Source: Nocardia carnea (GTDB taxonomy: Bacteria > Actinomycetota > Actinomycetes > Mycobacteriales > Mycobacteriaceae). Taken from it: DNA of 42,027 nucleotides. The stretch lies in the NCBI RefSeq assembly GCF_029869215.1, contig NZ_JARWPM010000121.1, forward strand, positions 1 through 42,027, in the 5' to 3' direction. Shown piece after piece: positions 1 to 8,137 of this stretch. Position 1 is the first letter of the stretch; every line of letters begins with the position of its first letter. The notes under the pieces are model-generated. The model was not told the origin of the DNA and ran no database searches. It saw only the letters and a list, made by a program, of their open reading frames with translations. The position numbers were made by a program, and so were the translations under genes.

Positions 1-272
1 CTCCGGGGCAGGGCGGGCAGCCGATGCCAAGGGGGCGGGCGGTATACCGAGGAGGGCTCGATATACCGCTCGGCCTCGCGGTGGTGCCCCCCCCTAACCC
101 GTTACCGGGGCCGGGCCAAACCGCGACGGCGTTGGTAACCGTCGCGGTGTCCGGCGGCAATACGGTGGCCAGCCGCGCGGGAAACGACACCAGGCTGCCC
201 CCCCCCGGGCCGGCTCCGCGATGGCCGCGGCGGTCTTACCCGGCCCGGTGCGAGCCCGGCGAGGCGGTGGGT
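1..272. other. Non-coding left edge with one hairpin
   Basis: No gene is supported here. The long plus-strand frame that crosses this stretch runs antisense to the dioxygenase gene and has no family match. The segment includes C runs near 89-96 and 199-206 and one clear hairpin, listed separately. Confidence 0.6.
121..147. terminator. Hairpin, possible terminator of the dioxygenase gene
   Basis: CCGCGACGG (121-129) and CCGTCGCGG (139-147) form a perfect 9-bp stem with a 9-nt loop. It lies about 125 bp past the minus-strand stop at 273. On the minus strand the stem is followed by TTT (118-120), so it could end that transcript. The U tract is short, so the call is tentative. Confidence 0.4.
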
Positions 273-1208
273 TCAGGAGGCCAGCCGCTGGGGCTCCTCG
301 ACCACCGAATAGTGCGTCGCGTCCCCGGTGAGTACGGTGCTGGGCCGGCCGTCCACGCCGACCGGGATATCACCGGCGAGGGTGATACGGGTGAGGCGAC
401 GGGGCTGGTTGTCGTAATCGTTGATCGCGTAGTGCTGGGTGGCCCGGTTGTCCCAGATGGCCACGTCACCGAGTTGCCAGTTCCAGCGCACCGTGTTCTC
501 CAGCCGGGTGACCCGGTCCTGGAAAAGACGGAACAGGGTCTGCGATTCGTTCGTGGAGAAACCCGCGAAATTCTTCACGAAATGGCCGAGCAACAGGGCC
601 CGCTCGCCACTCTCCGGGTGCACCCGCACCACCGGGTGCTCGGTTTCGTACAGCGACGATTCGAACTCGGCGCGGTGCTCGCGGGCCTTCGCGTCCGGCT
701 GCTGACCGTGGCGGGCCGCGTAGTCGTAGACATTCGTGTGCACCGCGCGCAGGCTCTCGGCCAGCTCCCGCAGCGGTTCGGGCAGCGCGTTATAGGCGGC
801 GACCGTGGAGGCCCAGGTGGTGGAGCCCCCGTACGGCGGGAGGGTCACCGCGCGCAGGATCGAGGCCTTCGGAATCCGGTCCACGAACGTCACATCGGTA
901 TGCCAGCTGTTGGCGGCGCCGTATTCGGAATCGATGGCGAGGGTCTTCTCACCGTGCGAGGTCACCGTGGGATGCGGGGTGGTGGGACTGCCCAGCAGTT
1001 CGGCGAACTCGTACTGCCCGTCCTCGGTCAGGTGGTGCTGGCCCCGGAAGAAGATCACCTTGTGCTGCACCAGCGCCTTACGGATCACCTCCACGGCGGC
1101 GGGGCCGAGATCGCCGGCCAGCCGGACGCCGTCGATCCGGGCACCGATCTCGGCCCCCAGCTTGACCACGACAGGGAGTGCGGTGGGAGAAGTGTTTTCG
1201 GAAGTCAT
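273..1208 (-). CDS. TauD/TfdA-family 2-oxoglutarate dioxygenase, probable type II alkyl sulfatase (Rv3406/AtsK-like)
   Basis: This is a 311-aa non-haem Fe(II)/2-oxoglutarate dioxygenase of usual family length. The iron triad is visible: H103 and D105 in SWHTDVTF, and the distal H259 in NRATQH. The Arg-rich segment near 271-274 (RLTRITL) should hold the 2-oxoglutarate carboxylate. Stretches such as FFRGQH, PPYGGST and [13 protein letters not shown] closely match remembered M. tuberculosis Rv3406, which oxidatively cleaves alkyl sulfate esters to aldehyde and sulfate. A cytosolic sulfur-scavenging role is therefore inferred. The ATG at 1208 is chosen over upstream in-frame starts because GTGAGG lies just before it and similarity begins soon after. 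The gene is monocistronic, and a perfect palindrome at 1418-1431 upstream might be regulatory. Taurine or another sulfonate is the alternative substrate. Confidence 0.88.
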   Translation of the reverse strand: MTSENTSPTALPVVVKLGAEIGARIDGVRLAGDLGPAAVEVIRKALVQHKVIFFRGQHHLTEDGQYEFAELLGSPTTPHPTVTSHGEKTLAIDSEYGAANSWHTDVTFVDRIPKASILRAVTLPPYGGSTTWASTVAAYNALPEPLRELAESLRAVHTNVYDYAARHGQQPDAKAREHRAEFESSLYETEHPVVRVHPESGERALLLGHFVKNFAGFSTNESQTLFRLFQDRVTRLENTVRWNWQLGDVAIWDNRATQHYAINDYDNQPRRLTRITLAGDIPVGVDGRPSTVLTGDATHYSVVEEPQRLAS

Positions 1209-1573
1209 GGGTACCTCACGGATCGCAGCGGTTGATAACGCCTCCCGAGCACACCATCGGCTCCGTCCGCCGAAAAGGTTTGCGGTCGCGCTGAGCGCAA
1301 CGCGCTCCGGACCGGCGCCGGCAACACAGGTCGGCGCGCGCTGCTGCGCCGGTCGGCGAGGGCCATGGCGTGGCGGGTACCGAGCGTCAGCGGCGCCGTG
1401 TCCGCGCAGCCGTGCTAACACGGCGCCGTGTCGGCGAGATCGCCTGTGCCCCGCACAGGAGGCCGGGCCGCGGACTGATCTGCGGACAGTCGTGGCCGCG
1501 GCGTCGCGCACCCGTTATGCGGCGGGCCGCCTCGGGATCGTGATTTCACCGCCGGATCGGCCCGCGGACACGT
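1209..1573. other. Non-coding region upstream of the dioxygenase
   Basis: There is no credible gene. It contains a 12-bp direct repeat CGGCGCCGTGTC at 1391-1402 and 1421-1432. The second copy is embedded in a perfect 14-bp palindrome (1418-1431). It should hold the promoter of the dioxygenase gene and the 3' end of the endonuclease IV gene. Confidence 0.5.
1418..1431. promoter_or_regulatory. Perfect 14-bp palindrome, candidate operator
   Basis: ACACGGCGCCGTGT is self-complementary and sits 210 bp upstream of the dioxygenase start. A 12-bp part recurs 30 bp away. This could be a regulator site, but self-complementary GC words are common at this base composition. Confidence 0.3.
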
Positions 1574-2344
1574 CTAGCCGAGATGTTCGCGGAGATACGC
1601 GAGATCCTCGGCCATACCCTCGGCAGGGGTCTCCAGGACCACCGGGGCGTCGGCGGTGCGGCACACCTCCGCGAGCAGTTCGGGGTCGATGGTGCCGGTG
1701 GCGAAATTGGCGTGCCGGTCCGCACCGGAATCGAACGCATCGCGGGAGGAGTTCAGGTGCACCAGATCGATGCGGCCGGTGATCGCGCGGATCCGTTCCA
1801 CCACGCCCACCAGGTCTTCGCCGCCGGCCCAGGCGTGGCAGGTGTCCAGGCAGAAACCCGCGCCGAACTCGCCGACCGCGTCCCACAGCCGGGCGATGGT
1901 ATCGAAATGCCGGGCCATCGCATGATTTCCGCCGGCGGTGTTCTCGATCAGGATCGGCACCGCGAAACCGCCCTTGTCCTGCTGGCGTTCGAACAGTTTG
2001 CGCCAGTTGACGAAGCCGGCCGCCATCTCCTCGTCGGACCGGACATGGCCGCCGTGCACGACCAGCCCGAACGCGCCGAGATCGGCGGCCGCCTGCGCCT
2101 GCAGGGCCACCGCGTTGCGGGACGGCATCCGCAGCCGGTTGTTGGTACTGGCCACATTGATCTGATACGAGGAATGCACCACCACATCGATCGGGCTGGC
2201 GAGGATCTGTTCGGTGGCGGGGTGGGGCTCGGGTTTGTCCCAGCTCTGCGGATCCACCACGAACAGTTGTACGACATCGGCGCCGAGTTGCTCGCCGTAC
2301 CCGATCGGGTCGCTGTCCATCCGGACGTGTGCTCCAATGCGCAT
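1574..2344 (-). CDS. nfo: Deoxyribonuclease IV (AP endonuclease, Nfo/End)
   Basis: This 256-aa protein matches the length of mycobacterial End. It is a TIM-barrel AP endonuclease that cuts 5' of abasic sites in base excision repair, using a trinuclear zinc centre. The ligand set can be read off: H57, H97 (VVHGGH), E134 (ILIENTAGG), D167 and H170 (LDTCHAW), H196 (HLNSS), D209 and H211 (DRHAN), and E238 (LETP). All are present, so the enzyme should be active. The start MRIGAHV is canonical, since family members begin within a few residues of GAH. It diverges from the kinase gene at 2455 with about 110 bp between start codons, so the promoters share that gap. Confidence 0.95.
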   Translation of the reverse strand: MRIGAHVRMDSDPIGYGEQLGADVVQLFVVDPQSWDKPEPHPATEQILASPIDVVVHSSYQINVASTNNRLRMPSRNAVALQAQAAADLGAFGLVVHGGHVRSDEEMAAGFVNWRKLFERQQDKGGFAVPILIENTAGGNHAMARHFDTIARLWDAVGEFGAGFCLDTCHAWAGGEDLVGVVERIRAITGRIDLVHLNSSRDAFDSGADRHANFATGTIDPELLAEVCRTADAPVVLETPAEGMAEDLAYLREHLG

Positions 2345-2454
2345 ACGGTCAGACTATCGGCCGCTTCCGACACCGGGCCCTCGTGTTGCGCGCGGGCGGT
2401 GCGGGAAGATACACCGGTAGAATCGTGCACGACCCGACGAGGGGGAATTCGGCG

Positions 2455-3816
2455 ATGCTCCAGCCTGGTGAGGACTTCGCGGGCTATGCCATCCGACGGC
2501 GGCTGGGTGTCGGGGGAATGGGCATGGTCTTCCTCGCCAGACATCCCCGGCTGCCCCGGCTGGTGGCACTCAAACTGCTCAACCCGGACCTGTACTCCGA
2601 CAGGGAGATCCGGCTGCGTTTCGAACGCGAATCCGAACTCGCCGGCCGGCTCGAACACCCCAATATCGTCACCGTCTACGACCGCGGCGCCGAGGGCAAA
2701 CAGCTCTGGATCTCCATGCAGTACGTCCCGGGATCGGACGCCTCACTGGTGGACCTGCACGTACTCGACCCGCGCCGGGCGGTACAGATCATCGCCGATA
2801 CCGGTGTCGCGCTGGACTTCGCGCACGCCAACGGGGTGCTGCACCGGGATGTGAAACCGGGCAATATCCTGCTCGCGAAACCGCCCATCGGCCAGCCGGA
2901 ACGGGTGTTGCTCACCGATTTCGGGATCGCGGGGGTACGGGACGCCGAGACCACCATCGCCGCGGCCGATACCATCACCGCCACTCTCGCCTACGCGGCG
3001 CCCGAACAACTGACCGGTGCGAAACTGGACCACCGCGGCGATCAGTACTCGCTGGCCTGCACGCTGTTCTGGCTGCTCACCGGATCGGGTCCGTATCCGG
3101 GTTCCAATCCGGCCGAACTCATCCAGGCCCATCTCCGCGCGCCGATCCCGCGGTTGAGCCGGATCCGGCCCGGGTTGCCGCCCGCGCTCGACGACGTACT
3201 GGCGCGCGCGCTGGCCAAGAGTCCGGCCGACCGCTTCCTCAGCTGTACCGAGTTCGCCGCCGCCGCGCGGCACGCACTGCGCCCCCCGGCGCGCGGTGGG
3301 CACGCGCCGGGGCCCGGGGTGCGGCTGCGCCCAGGGCCGCGTATGCCCGGACCGGGGGCTCCGGCGTACGGTTCCGGCGAATTCGGGCAGGCCGGCGTGC
3401 CCGGCGGGCCGCCGTACCGGTCCACCGAATACCGGCAGGCCGGTGCCGTACCGCCGCGGTACGGTTCGCGCGAATACCGGCGACCGCCACCGGTGCCACC
3501 GCACGGATCCAGTGAGTACCGGCGCCCCGCCGCTCCGGGACCGCGGCACGCCGCGGGTAATCGACCGCCGGCCGACGCGGGGGAGCCGCCGCCCGCCTCG
3601 ACCGAATTCCGGCCGCCCGGCCCCGGTGCGCGGCGGTCCGTCCCGGGCGGTCTGCCGCGGCCGGATCCGCCCCGGCCGGAGCCGGCCGAACCCGCGGTTA
3701 TCGATCTGCCCAGTTTTCGCCGCCGCCCGGGTGGCGGTCCGCCGGTACCGGAGCCACGCGGCTCGGCACCGCCCGATCTGGGCGGCGCACCACCGCAACC
3801 AGGCGGTACACCCTGA
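2455..3816 (+). CDS. Serine/threonine protein kinase (PknB-type), soluble, with Pro-rich tail
   Basis: This 453-aa Hanks-type kinase has the domain at about residues 10-275: glycine loop LGVGGMG, ATP-binding K40 (VALK), catalytic HRDVKPGN (130-137), DFG 155-157 and AAPEQ at about 181-185. The rest (about 280-453) is Pro/Arg/Gly-rich, with loose repeats of the form GSxEYR (YGSGEFGQ, YRSTEYRQ, YGSREYRR, HGSSEYRR). No transmembrane helix or extracellular sensor is visible, unlike most PknB relatives, so it should act in the cytosol. The ATG at 2455 follows GAGGGGGAATT; an in-frame GTG at 2425 is the alternative. The next gene encodes a close paralogue with the same domain opening, which suggests tandem duplication. 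Substrates cannot be read from the sequence. Confidence 0.9.
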   Translation: MLQPGEDFAGYAIRRRLGVGGMGMVFLARHPRLPRLVALKLLNPDLYSDREIRLRFERESELAGRLEHPNIVTVYDRGAEGKQLWISMQYVPGSDASLVDLHVLDPRRAVQIIADTGVALDFAHANGVLHRDVKPGNILLAKPPIGQPERVLLTDFGIAGVRDAETTIAAADTITATLAYAAPEQLTGAKLDHRGDQYSLACTLFWLLTGSGPYPGSNPAELIQAHLRAPIPRLSRIRPGLPPALDDVLARALAKSPADRFLSCTEFAAAARHALRPPARGGHAPGPGVRLRPGPRMPGPGAPAYGSGEFGQAGVPGGPPYRSTEYRQAGAVPPRYGSREYRRPPPVPPHGSSEYRRPAAPGPRHAAGNRPPADAGEPPPASTEFRPPGPGARRSVPGGLPRPDPPRPEPAEPAVIDLPSFRRRPGGGPPVPEPRGSAPPDLGGAPPQPGGTP

Positions 3817-4106
3817 AGTAGTAGATCCGGAACGCGCCGCTGCCAGGTACTGCCGGGGTGGCGGACGGCGGGGGAGCAGGGCTCGGCCGAACCCGATGCC
3901 CGGGCGTAGGGCGTGGCCCGGGCCTGCCCGGCGGGGTGGCGGGTCGCGGGCTGGTGAGCCGGGAGATGAGAGCCGCCGGTGAAGTATCGGCTCCTGCTAT
4001 GGTTTCGATGATTTCGCGTGACCGAACCGATGCGGTCCGGTCACGCTTTTCGTCTACGCACGTGTTGCCGGTGGGTCCCGGCGGCGCGGCGGGAATTGGA
4101 GCGGAC
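3817..4106 (+). other. Intergenic leader between tandem kinases
   Basis: The gap is GC-rich with no gene. It ends in a terminator-like hairpin (4016-4050) followed by the ribosome-binding site GGAG (about 4098-4101) of the second kinase. A weak -10-like TATGGT at 3998-4003 lies just before the hairpin. Confidence 0.5.
4016..4050 (+). terminator. Intrinsic terminator or attenuator before the second kinase
   Basis: GCGTGACCG (4016-4024) pairs with CGGTCACGC (4038-4046). After a 1x1 mismatch, ACCG pairs with CGGT around an ATG loop, and TTTT follows at 4047-4050. It is the most classical intrinsic terminator in the window. It lies 200 bp after the first kinase stop and only 56 bp before the second kinase start. 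It may end the upstream transcript or act in the leader of the downstream one. Confidence 0.75.
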
Positions 4107-5990
4107 ATGCTGGCCAACGGCGATGTTTTCGCCGGCTATGTCATCGACCGGCAACTCGGCCGCGGTGGGATGGGCTCGGTCTATCTGGCGAAACATCCGC
4201 GGCTGCCGCGGATGACGGCGCTGAAACTGCTGAATCGGGAGATGTTCTTCGATAAGGAGGTGCGCGCCAGATTCGAACGGGAGGCCGATCTGGTCGCCCG
4301 CCTGGACCATCCCAATATCGTCACGGTGTACGACCGCGGGCTCGAGGACGAGCAGCTGTGGATCTCCATGCAGTACATCGACGGTATCGACGCCGCCTCG
4401 GTCGATCCGCAGAAACTGCCCCCCGAACGGGCCGTGCAGATCATCGCCGAAACCGCGTCCGCGCTGGACTACGCGCACGGTATGGGCGTGATGCACCGCG
4501 ATGTCAAACCCGCCAATATCCTGCTGGCCCGCTCGACCGGCGGCCGCGGTGAGCGGGTCTACCTCACCGACTTCGGTATCGCCCGGTTGCGCGACGACAC
4601 CGGGCATCTCACACAGACCGGTACGTTCACCGCCACCCTGGCCTATGCCTCACCCGAACAGCTCACCGGCGCCGATCTGGACCACCGCTCGGACCAGTAC
4701 TCGCTGGCCTGTTCGCTGTACTGGCTGCTCACCGGGAACGGTCCGTTCACCGCCACCAATCCGGCCGGCGTGATCCAAGGACATCTGCAATCGCCGCCGC
4801 CGTCGCTGCACGCGGCCCGGCCGGAACTGCCGCCCGCCCTGGACTCGGTGCTGGCCAAGGCGATGGCCAAACGCCCCGACGACCGCTTCACCTCGTGCAG
4901 CGAATTCGCCGAGGCGGCGAAGCTGGCGCTGACCTCGCCCGGTTCGCCCGGTATCCCGCCGTCGCTACCGCCGACCGCGGTGGCCTCGCCCTACCAGCCG
5001 AACGCGCCGTACAGCAGCGGCGCGAACCCCTATCCCAGTACCGCGGCGCCGCAGCCATACGCTGCCGGTACGCAGGCACAGCCGTATGCCAGCGGTGTCC
5101 AGCAGGGGCAGCCGTACGCGAGCGGGATCCAGCAGGGGCAGCCGTACGCCAGCGGTGTGCAGCAGGGCCAGCCGTCCTACCCGAGCGGTTACCAGCAGCA
5201 GCCCGCCGAGCTGGGCGGTCGGCCGAACAGCGATATGCATCAGCAGCCCTACGGGAGCGGCCCCGGCTATCCGACACCGGTCGGCCAGCCGTACGGGGGC
5301 GGTCCGGGCGGCTACACCGGGCCCACCAGCTATCCGCAACCGATGCCGCAGGTCGCCCATGGCGGGCCACCGCCCCGGAAATCGAATACCGGCCTGATCG
5401 CCGCGATCTGTATCGGGCTCGTGGTGCTGATCGGTGTGGTCGTCGGTGTCGTGGCCCTGGCCACCAGCGGTGGCGGCGAGGGCGGTGACAACGAGGCCGC
5501 CGGCACCTCGACCCAGACCACGGTCGCGCCGGTGCCGGCCACCGCGGATTCCATCAGCAAGGAATTCCCGCAGCTGGTGCCCGCCACCAAGGAAGAGGAA
5601 ATCGGTTACAACGGCGCGAAATGCTGGGAAACCGATGACGGCTACACCCCCAGCCCCGACGACGGCGAACCCGACTTCGGCAAATGGGCCTGGCAGTGGC
5701 GTTGCTACGGCGGCGGCGACAACGACGACCCGTTCTACCGCATCTATGTCTACGATTCCGCCGACGAGGTCGACTCGGTGGTCAAGGGCCTGCCGGCCAC
5801 GGCCGAGAAATCCAGCGACACCAACGGCAGCCGCACCTACACCAACTACAAATGGGACAGCGACGGCCCGAAGATGGTCACGGTGTTCACCAACCATCCG
5901 GAACGCGCGCAGTACCTGATGTACACCGACGGCATCGTCGGCACCATCCCCGAGATGGTCACCTGGTGGAAGTCGGCGCCCCTGAACTGA
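4107..5990 (+). CDS. Transmembrane serine/threonine protein kinase with extracellular sensor domain
   Basis: This is a 627-aa receptor-like Hanks-type kinase. Kinase domain about 10-275: LGRGGMG, K40 in TALK, HRDVKPAN at 130-137, DFG at 155-157. A Pro/Gln/Tyr-rich juxtamembrane linker (about 280-425) includes three copies of a decapeptide of the form QPYASGVQQG. One transmembrane helix lies at about 429-452 (GLIAAICIGLVVLIG). The extracellular domain (about 453-627) has two cysteines, C506 and C533, and ends WWKSAPLN. That domain is recognisably homologous to the end of the kinase at 32571-34124. ATG 4107 is preceded by GGAG; longer in-frame starts run through the terminator hairpin and are rejected. 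The kinase domain is very similar to that of the preceding gene. The ligand is unknown. Confidence 0.93.
   Translation: MLANGDVFAGYVIDRQLGRGGMGSVYLAKHPRLPRMTALKLLNREMFFDKEVRARFEREADLVARLDHPNIVTVYDRGLEDEQLWISMQYIDGIDAASVDPQKLPPERAVQIIAETASALDYAHGMGVMHRDVKPANILLARSTGGRGERVYLTDFGIARLRDDTGHLTQTGTFTATLAYASPEQLTGADLDHRSDQYSLACSLYWLLTGNGPFTATNPAGVIQGHLQSPPPSLHAARPELPPALDSVLAKAMAKRPDDRFTSCSEFAEAAKLALTSPGSPGIPPSLPPTAVASPYQPNAPYSSGANPYPSTAAPQPYAAGTQAQPYASGVQQGQPYASGIQQGQPYASGVQQGQPSYPSGYQQQPAELGGRPNSDMHQQPYGSGPGYPTPVGQPYGGGPGGYTGPTSYPQPMPQVAHGGPPPRKSNTGLIAAICIGLVVLIGVVVGVVALATSGGGEGGDNEAAGTSTQTTVAPVPATADSISKEFPQLVPATKEEEIGYNGAKCWETDDGYTPSPDDGEPDFGKWAWQWRCYGGGDNDDPFYRIYVYDSADEVDSVVKGLPATAEKSSDTNGSRTYTNYKWDSDGPKMVTVFTNHPERAQYLMYTDGIVGTIPEMVTWWKSAPLN
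5079..5168 (+). repeat. Three 30-bp in-frame tandem repeats in the kinase linker
   Basis: Units at 5079-5108, 5109-5138 and 5139-5168 encode QPYASG(V/I)QQG. They differ at a few positions, mostly at third bases. Copy-number variation here would change linker length without shifting frame. Confidence 0.85.
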
Positions 5991-6126
5991 GTCGTGTCTT
6001 AGGGGGCCCCAACCGCGGCGCGGGGTTTGGGCCCCCAGGTGGCCCCGGGGGGGGGGGGGGGCGCCGGGCGCCCGGCGCCCCGCCCCCCCCCGCCCGCGCC
6101 GCCCCCCCCCCCGCGCCCCCCAAAAA
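5991..6126. other. Low-complexity G/C tract, probable assembly artefact
   Basis: Just after the kinase stop the sequence collapses into G and C runs, including 15 consecutive G (6047-6061) and long C runs to about 6122. It then resumes normal sequence inside the stop end of the ROK gene. This is unlike native intergenic DNA elsewhere in the window and resembles low-quality poly-G reads joined into a contig. Confidence 0.6.
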
Positions 6127-7413
6127 CTACACTGCCTGGAGGCGGCGGAGGGCGGCGAGGGGGTCGGCGTAGAGGGCGCTGAGGGAGCTCACGACGGCGG
6201 CGAACTCCTGCACCTTCGATGCGTAGCCGGTGACCCGGATATCGGTGGGGGGCAGTACCGTTGCCTCGTTGAACGAGCGGGCGACATGCGCCAGGCCGGG
6301 GCGGTAGGTCGTGAAGGCCTGGCCGCCGAGTACCACGCGGTCGGGGTTGAGCATATCCCGCACCAGGGCCACTGTGCGGCCGAGCACAGTGGCCCGGTCC
6401 GCGAGCAGTTCGCGGGCCGGTTCCGAACCGTTGGCGGCGGCGCGGTAGAGGTCGCCGATGTTCGAACTGGCTTTGCCGTTGTGCGCGGGAATGATTCCGT
6501 GTCCGACCGCCCGCGCGTGGAGTCCACGGTCACCGACCGTGGCTTCCAGGCACCCGCGCCGGCCGCATTCGCATTCGACGTCGGAACCGGTCGGGAGGTG
6601 GGCGATCGAGCCGGGGCCGTTGCTCGGGGTGTGTACCCGGCCGTCCAGGGTCACCGAGATACCGGCGGTTTCGCGGACGTAGAAGTAGAGGCTGCTGCCG
6701 TGCAGTGCGGCCGCCGGGTCGGGGGCGTCGGCCGGATCGCCGTGTACCCCGGGCAGCAGCAGTTCCGCGGCGGCCATCGCCTCGACGTGCGGAGCGACCG
6801 TGATCGGCAACCCCAGCACCTCGCTGAACACCGCACCCACCGGTGCCGCCTGCCAGCCCAGTTTCGGATGGTCGACCACACCGGTACTCGGATCGACCCG
6901 GCCGCCGATGGCCACGCCGACCCACAGTGGCGTCCGCCGATACCACCGCTGGAGGAAGGATTTCGCACTGTGCGCGACGGTTTTGACAGCGAATTCCTGC
7001 CCCGTTTGCGGTGTCGCGATGGTGAGGCCACCCAGGATCCGGCCCCGTAGATCGGCCAGCACGATTCTGGTGGCCGCGGCACCGATATGGACTCCGAGGG
7101 TGCCGAAGGTGTCGATATCCACCTCGAACGGCACCCGGGGCCGGCCGACCGCGCCCGAGGCGGTGAGGTCTGCGCGCTCGCGCAGCAAACCGGCTGTGAG
7201 CAGTGCGGAGACCTGGCGATTGACGGTGGCGATACTCAAGCCGGTGGCGCGGGCGGTCTTATCGCGGAAAACCGGGCCGGTGGTGGCCGAGCGCAGCACG
7301 GCCGCGGCCGGATTATCGGAGACCCGCAGGTCCGGGGGAACGACGGGACGGGCGACGCGGGTGCGGACAGCGGGGGCCTGCGACGAGATACGTTCGGCGG
7401 TACGGACAGCCAT
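6127..7413 (-). CDS. ROK-family transcriptional regulator (Rv0485-like)
   Basis: This 428-aa protein has an N-terminal winged helix-turn-helix (about 50-80, ATGLSIATVNRQVSALL) and a C-terminal ROK (repressor, ORF, kinase) sugar-kinase-like fold. The ROK zinc motif CxCGxxGCxE appears as CECGRRGCLE at about 279-288, and the glycine-rich GVHIGAAATRIVLAD at about 107-121. It resembles M. tuberculosis Rv0485, which controls a pe-ppe pair. Here it lies divergent to a PE-like/PPE-like/espG cluster, which supports a similar target. ATG 7413 follows GAGGAAAT. The gene probably acts on the phased dyad array at 7849-7933, though that is inference. A metabolic ROK kinase is less likely because the HTH is intact. 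Confidence 0.85.
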   Translation of the reverse strand: MAVRTAERISSQAPAVRTRVARPVVPPDLRVSDNPAAAVLRSATTGPVFRDKTARATGLSIATVNRQVSALLTAGLLRERADLTASGAVGRPRVPFEVDIDTFGTLGVHIGAAATRIVLADLRGRILGGLTIATPQTGQEFAVKTVAHSAKSFLQRWYRRTPLWVGVAIGGRVDPSTGVVDHPKLGWQAAPVGAVFSEVLGLPITVAPHVEAMAAAELLLPGVHGDPADAPDPAAALHGSSLYFYVRETAGISVTLDGRVHTPSNGPGSIAHLPTGSDVECECGRRGCLEATVGDRGLHARAVGHGIIPAHNGKASSNIGDLYRAAANGSEPARELLADRATVLGRTVALVRDMLNPDRVVLGGQAFTTYRPGLAHVARSFNEATVLPPTDIRVTGYASKVQEFAAVVSSLSALYADPLAALRRLQAV

Positions 7414-8137
7414 ATGATTTCCTCGATGAATTCCGGCTCACGCCGGATATGCCTATATGAACTACAACGAGGCGGCGAGTGGTTCGAGATCGCTCAACCG
7501 CGGCGGCGGGAGCAACACAACTCGCGAGTGAGCGGCAACCGGAGACCGAGCGCGGCGGTCACATAAGTGACCGGCTTCGGTTTGGTGCCGCTGGTAGACA
7601 TAACAAATAAATTAACATCCCTTGCCGCGCCGTACCAAGGGGTTCCTTACCGACGTATCCCGGATCCGGGCGTTTCACCAGGTAGTGCGCGGTTTTCCGG
7701 CGCGTCCGGAACCGTCCGCCCGGTATGGTCCACCGGACAGGGCCCGGCCGGTTCACCTCGACGTTCTACAGATGCGTCCCGTCCGGCCGATTTCCGGCAC
7801 CGCGCGCGAGCGTGAATTCACCGACATCGACATTCCCCGGGAAAGTCCGGGAAATATTGCCCACTGCGCCGCGATAAATATTCTCCGGGAATTCACGGAA
7901 AATATTCTCCGTCACCGAACGGGGAATATCCCCGCGCGCTCGCGGAGGCCATGCGACAACCCCGGGACAGCTCCCTCGGGCAGTCCGACGAACGTGCCGA
8001 GGGGATGGTTTTCCGGAGACCTCCCGCCCACGGTGGCGATCGATGTCGTGGCCGTACGGAACTATCGACCCTGGTCCGGGACCTTTTCCGCTGCTATGCT
8101 CCGGTCTCGAGGTGGGGAGTGACGAAGGGGGAGAACG
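7414..8137. other. 724-bp control region between the ROK regulator and the ESX cargo cluster
   Basis: There is no convincing gene, although open frames exist on both strands. It includes an AT-rich stretch at about 7600-7620 (ACAAATAAATTAACATC), which is unusual for this genome and promoter-like for either direction. The phased dyad array is at 7849-7933. The final 30 bp carry the ribosome-binding site GGGGGAG of the PE-like gene. The length is exceptional for this gene-dense window. Confidence 0.6.
7849..7933. promoter_or_regulatory. Four AATATT-centred dyad sites phased every 24 bp
   Basis: The sites are GGGAAATATTGCCC (7849-7862), GATAAATATTCTCC (7873-7886), GGAAAATATTCTCC (7897-7910) and GGGGAATATCCCC (7921-7933). 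The AATATT cores (AATATc in the last) start at 7853, 7877, 7901 and 7925, a spacing of exactly 24 bp. Three of the four are near-perfect inverted repeats and the intervening 10 bp are unrelated. This is the pattern of a cooperative operator array. It sits about 205 bp upstream of the PE-like start and 435 bp from the ROK start. Confidence 0.7.

Noticed and set aside
24..1235. Long plus-strand open frame
   Set aside because: It is antisense to the dioxygenase gene, whose motifs and start are clear, and has no recognisable family features.
6127..7413. Glucokinase-like sugar kinase
   Set aside because: The ROK fold and zinc motif occur in both, but an intact N-terminal helix-turn-helix and the setting favour a regulator.
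7849..7933. CRISPR array
   Set aside because: Only about 14 bp recur with 10-bp gaps, far too short for repeats and spacers, and no cas genes are present.
7622..8122. Possible gene in the ROK-ESX gap
   Set aside because: No family resemblance, poor start, and its repeated ENI/GNI residues simply reflect the 24-bp phased DNA sites.
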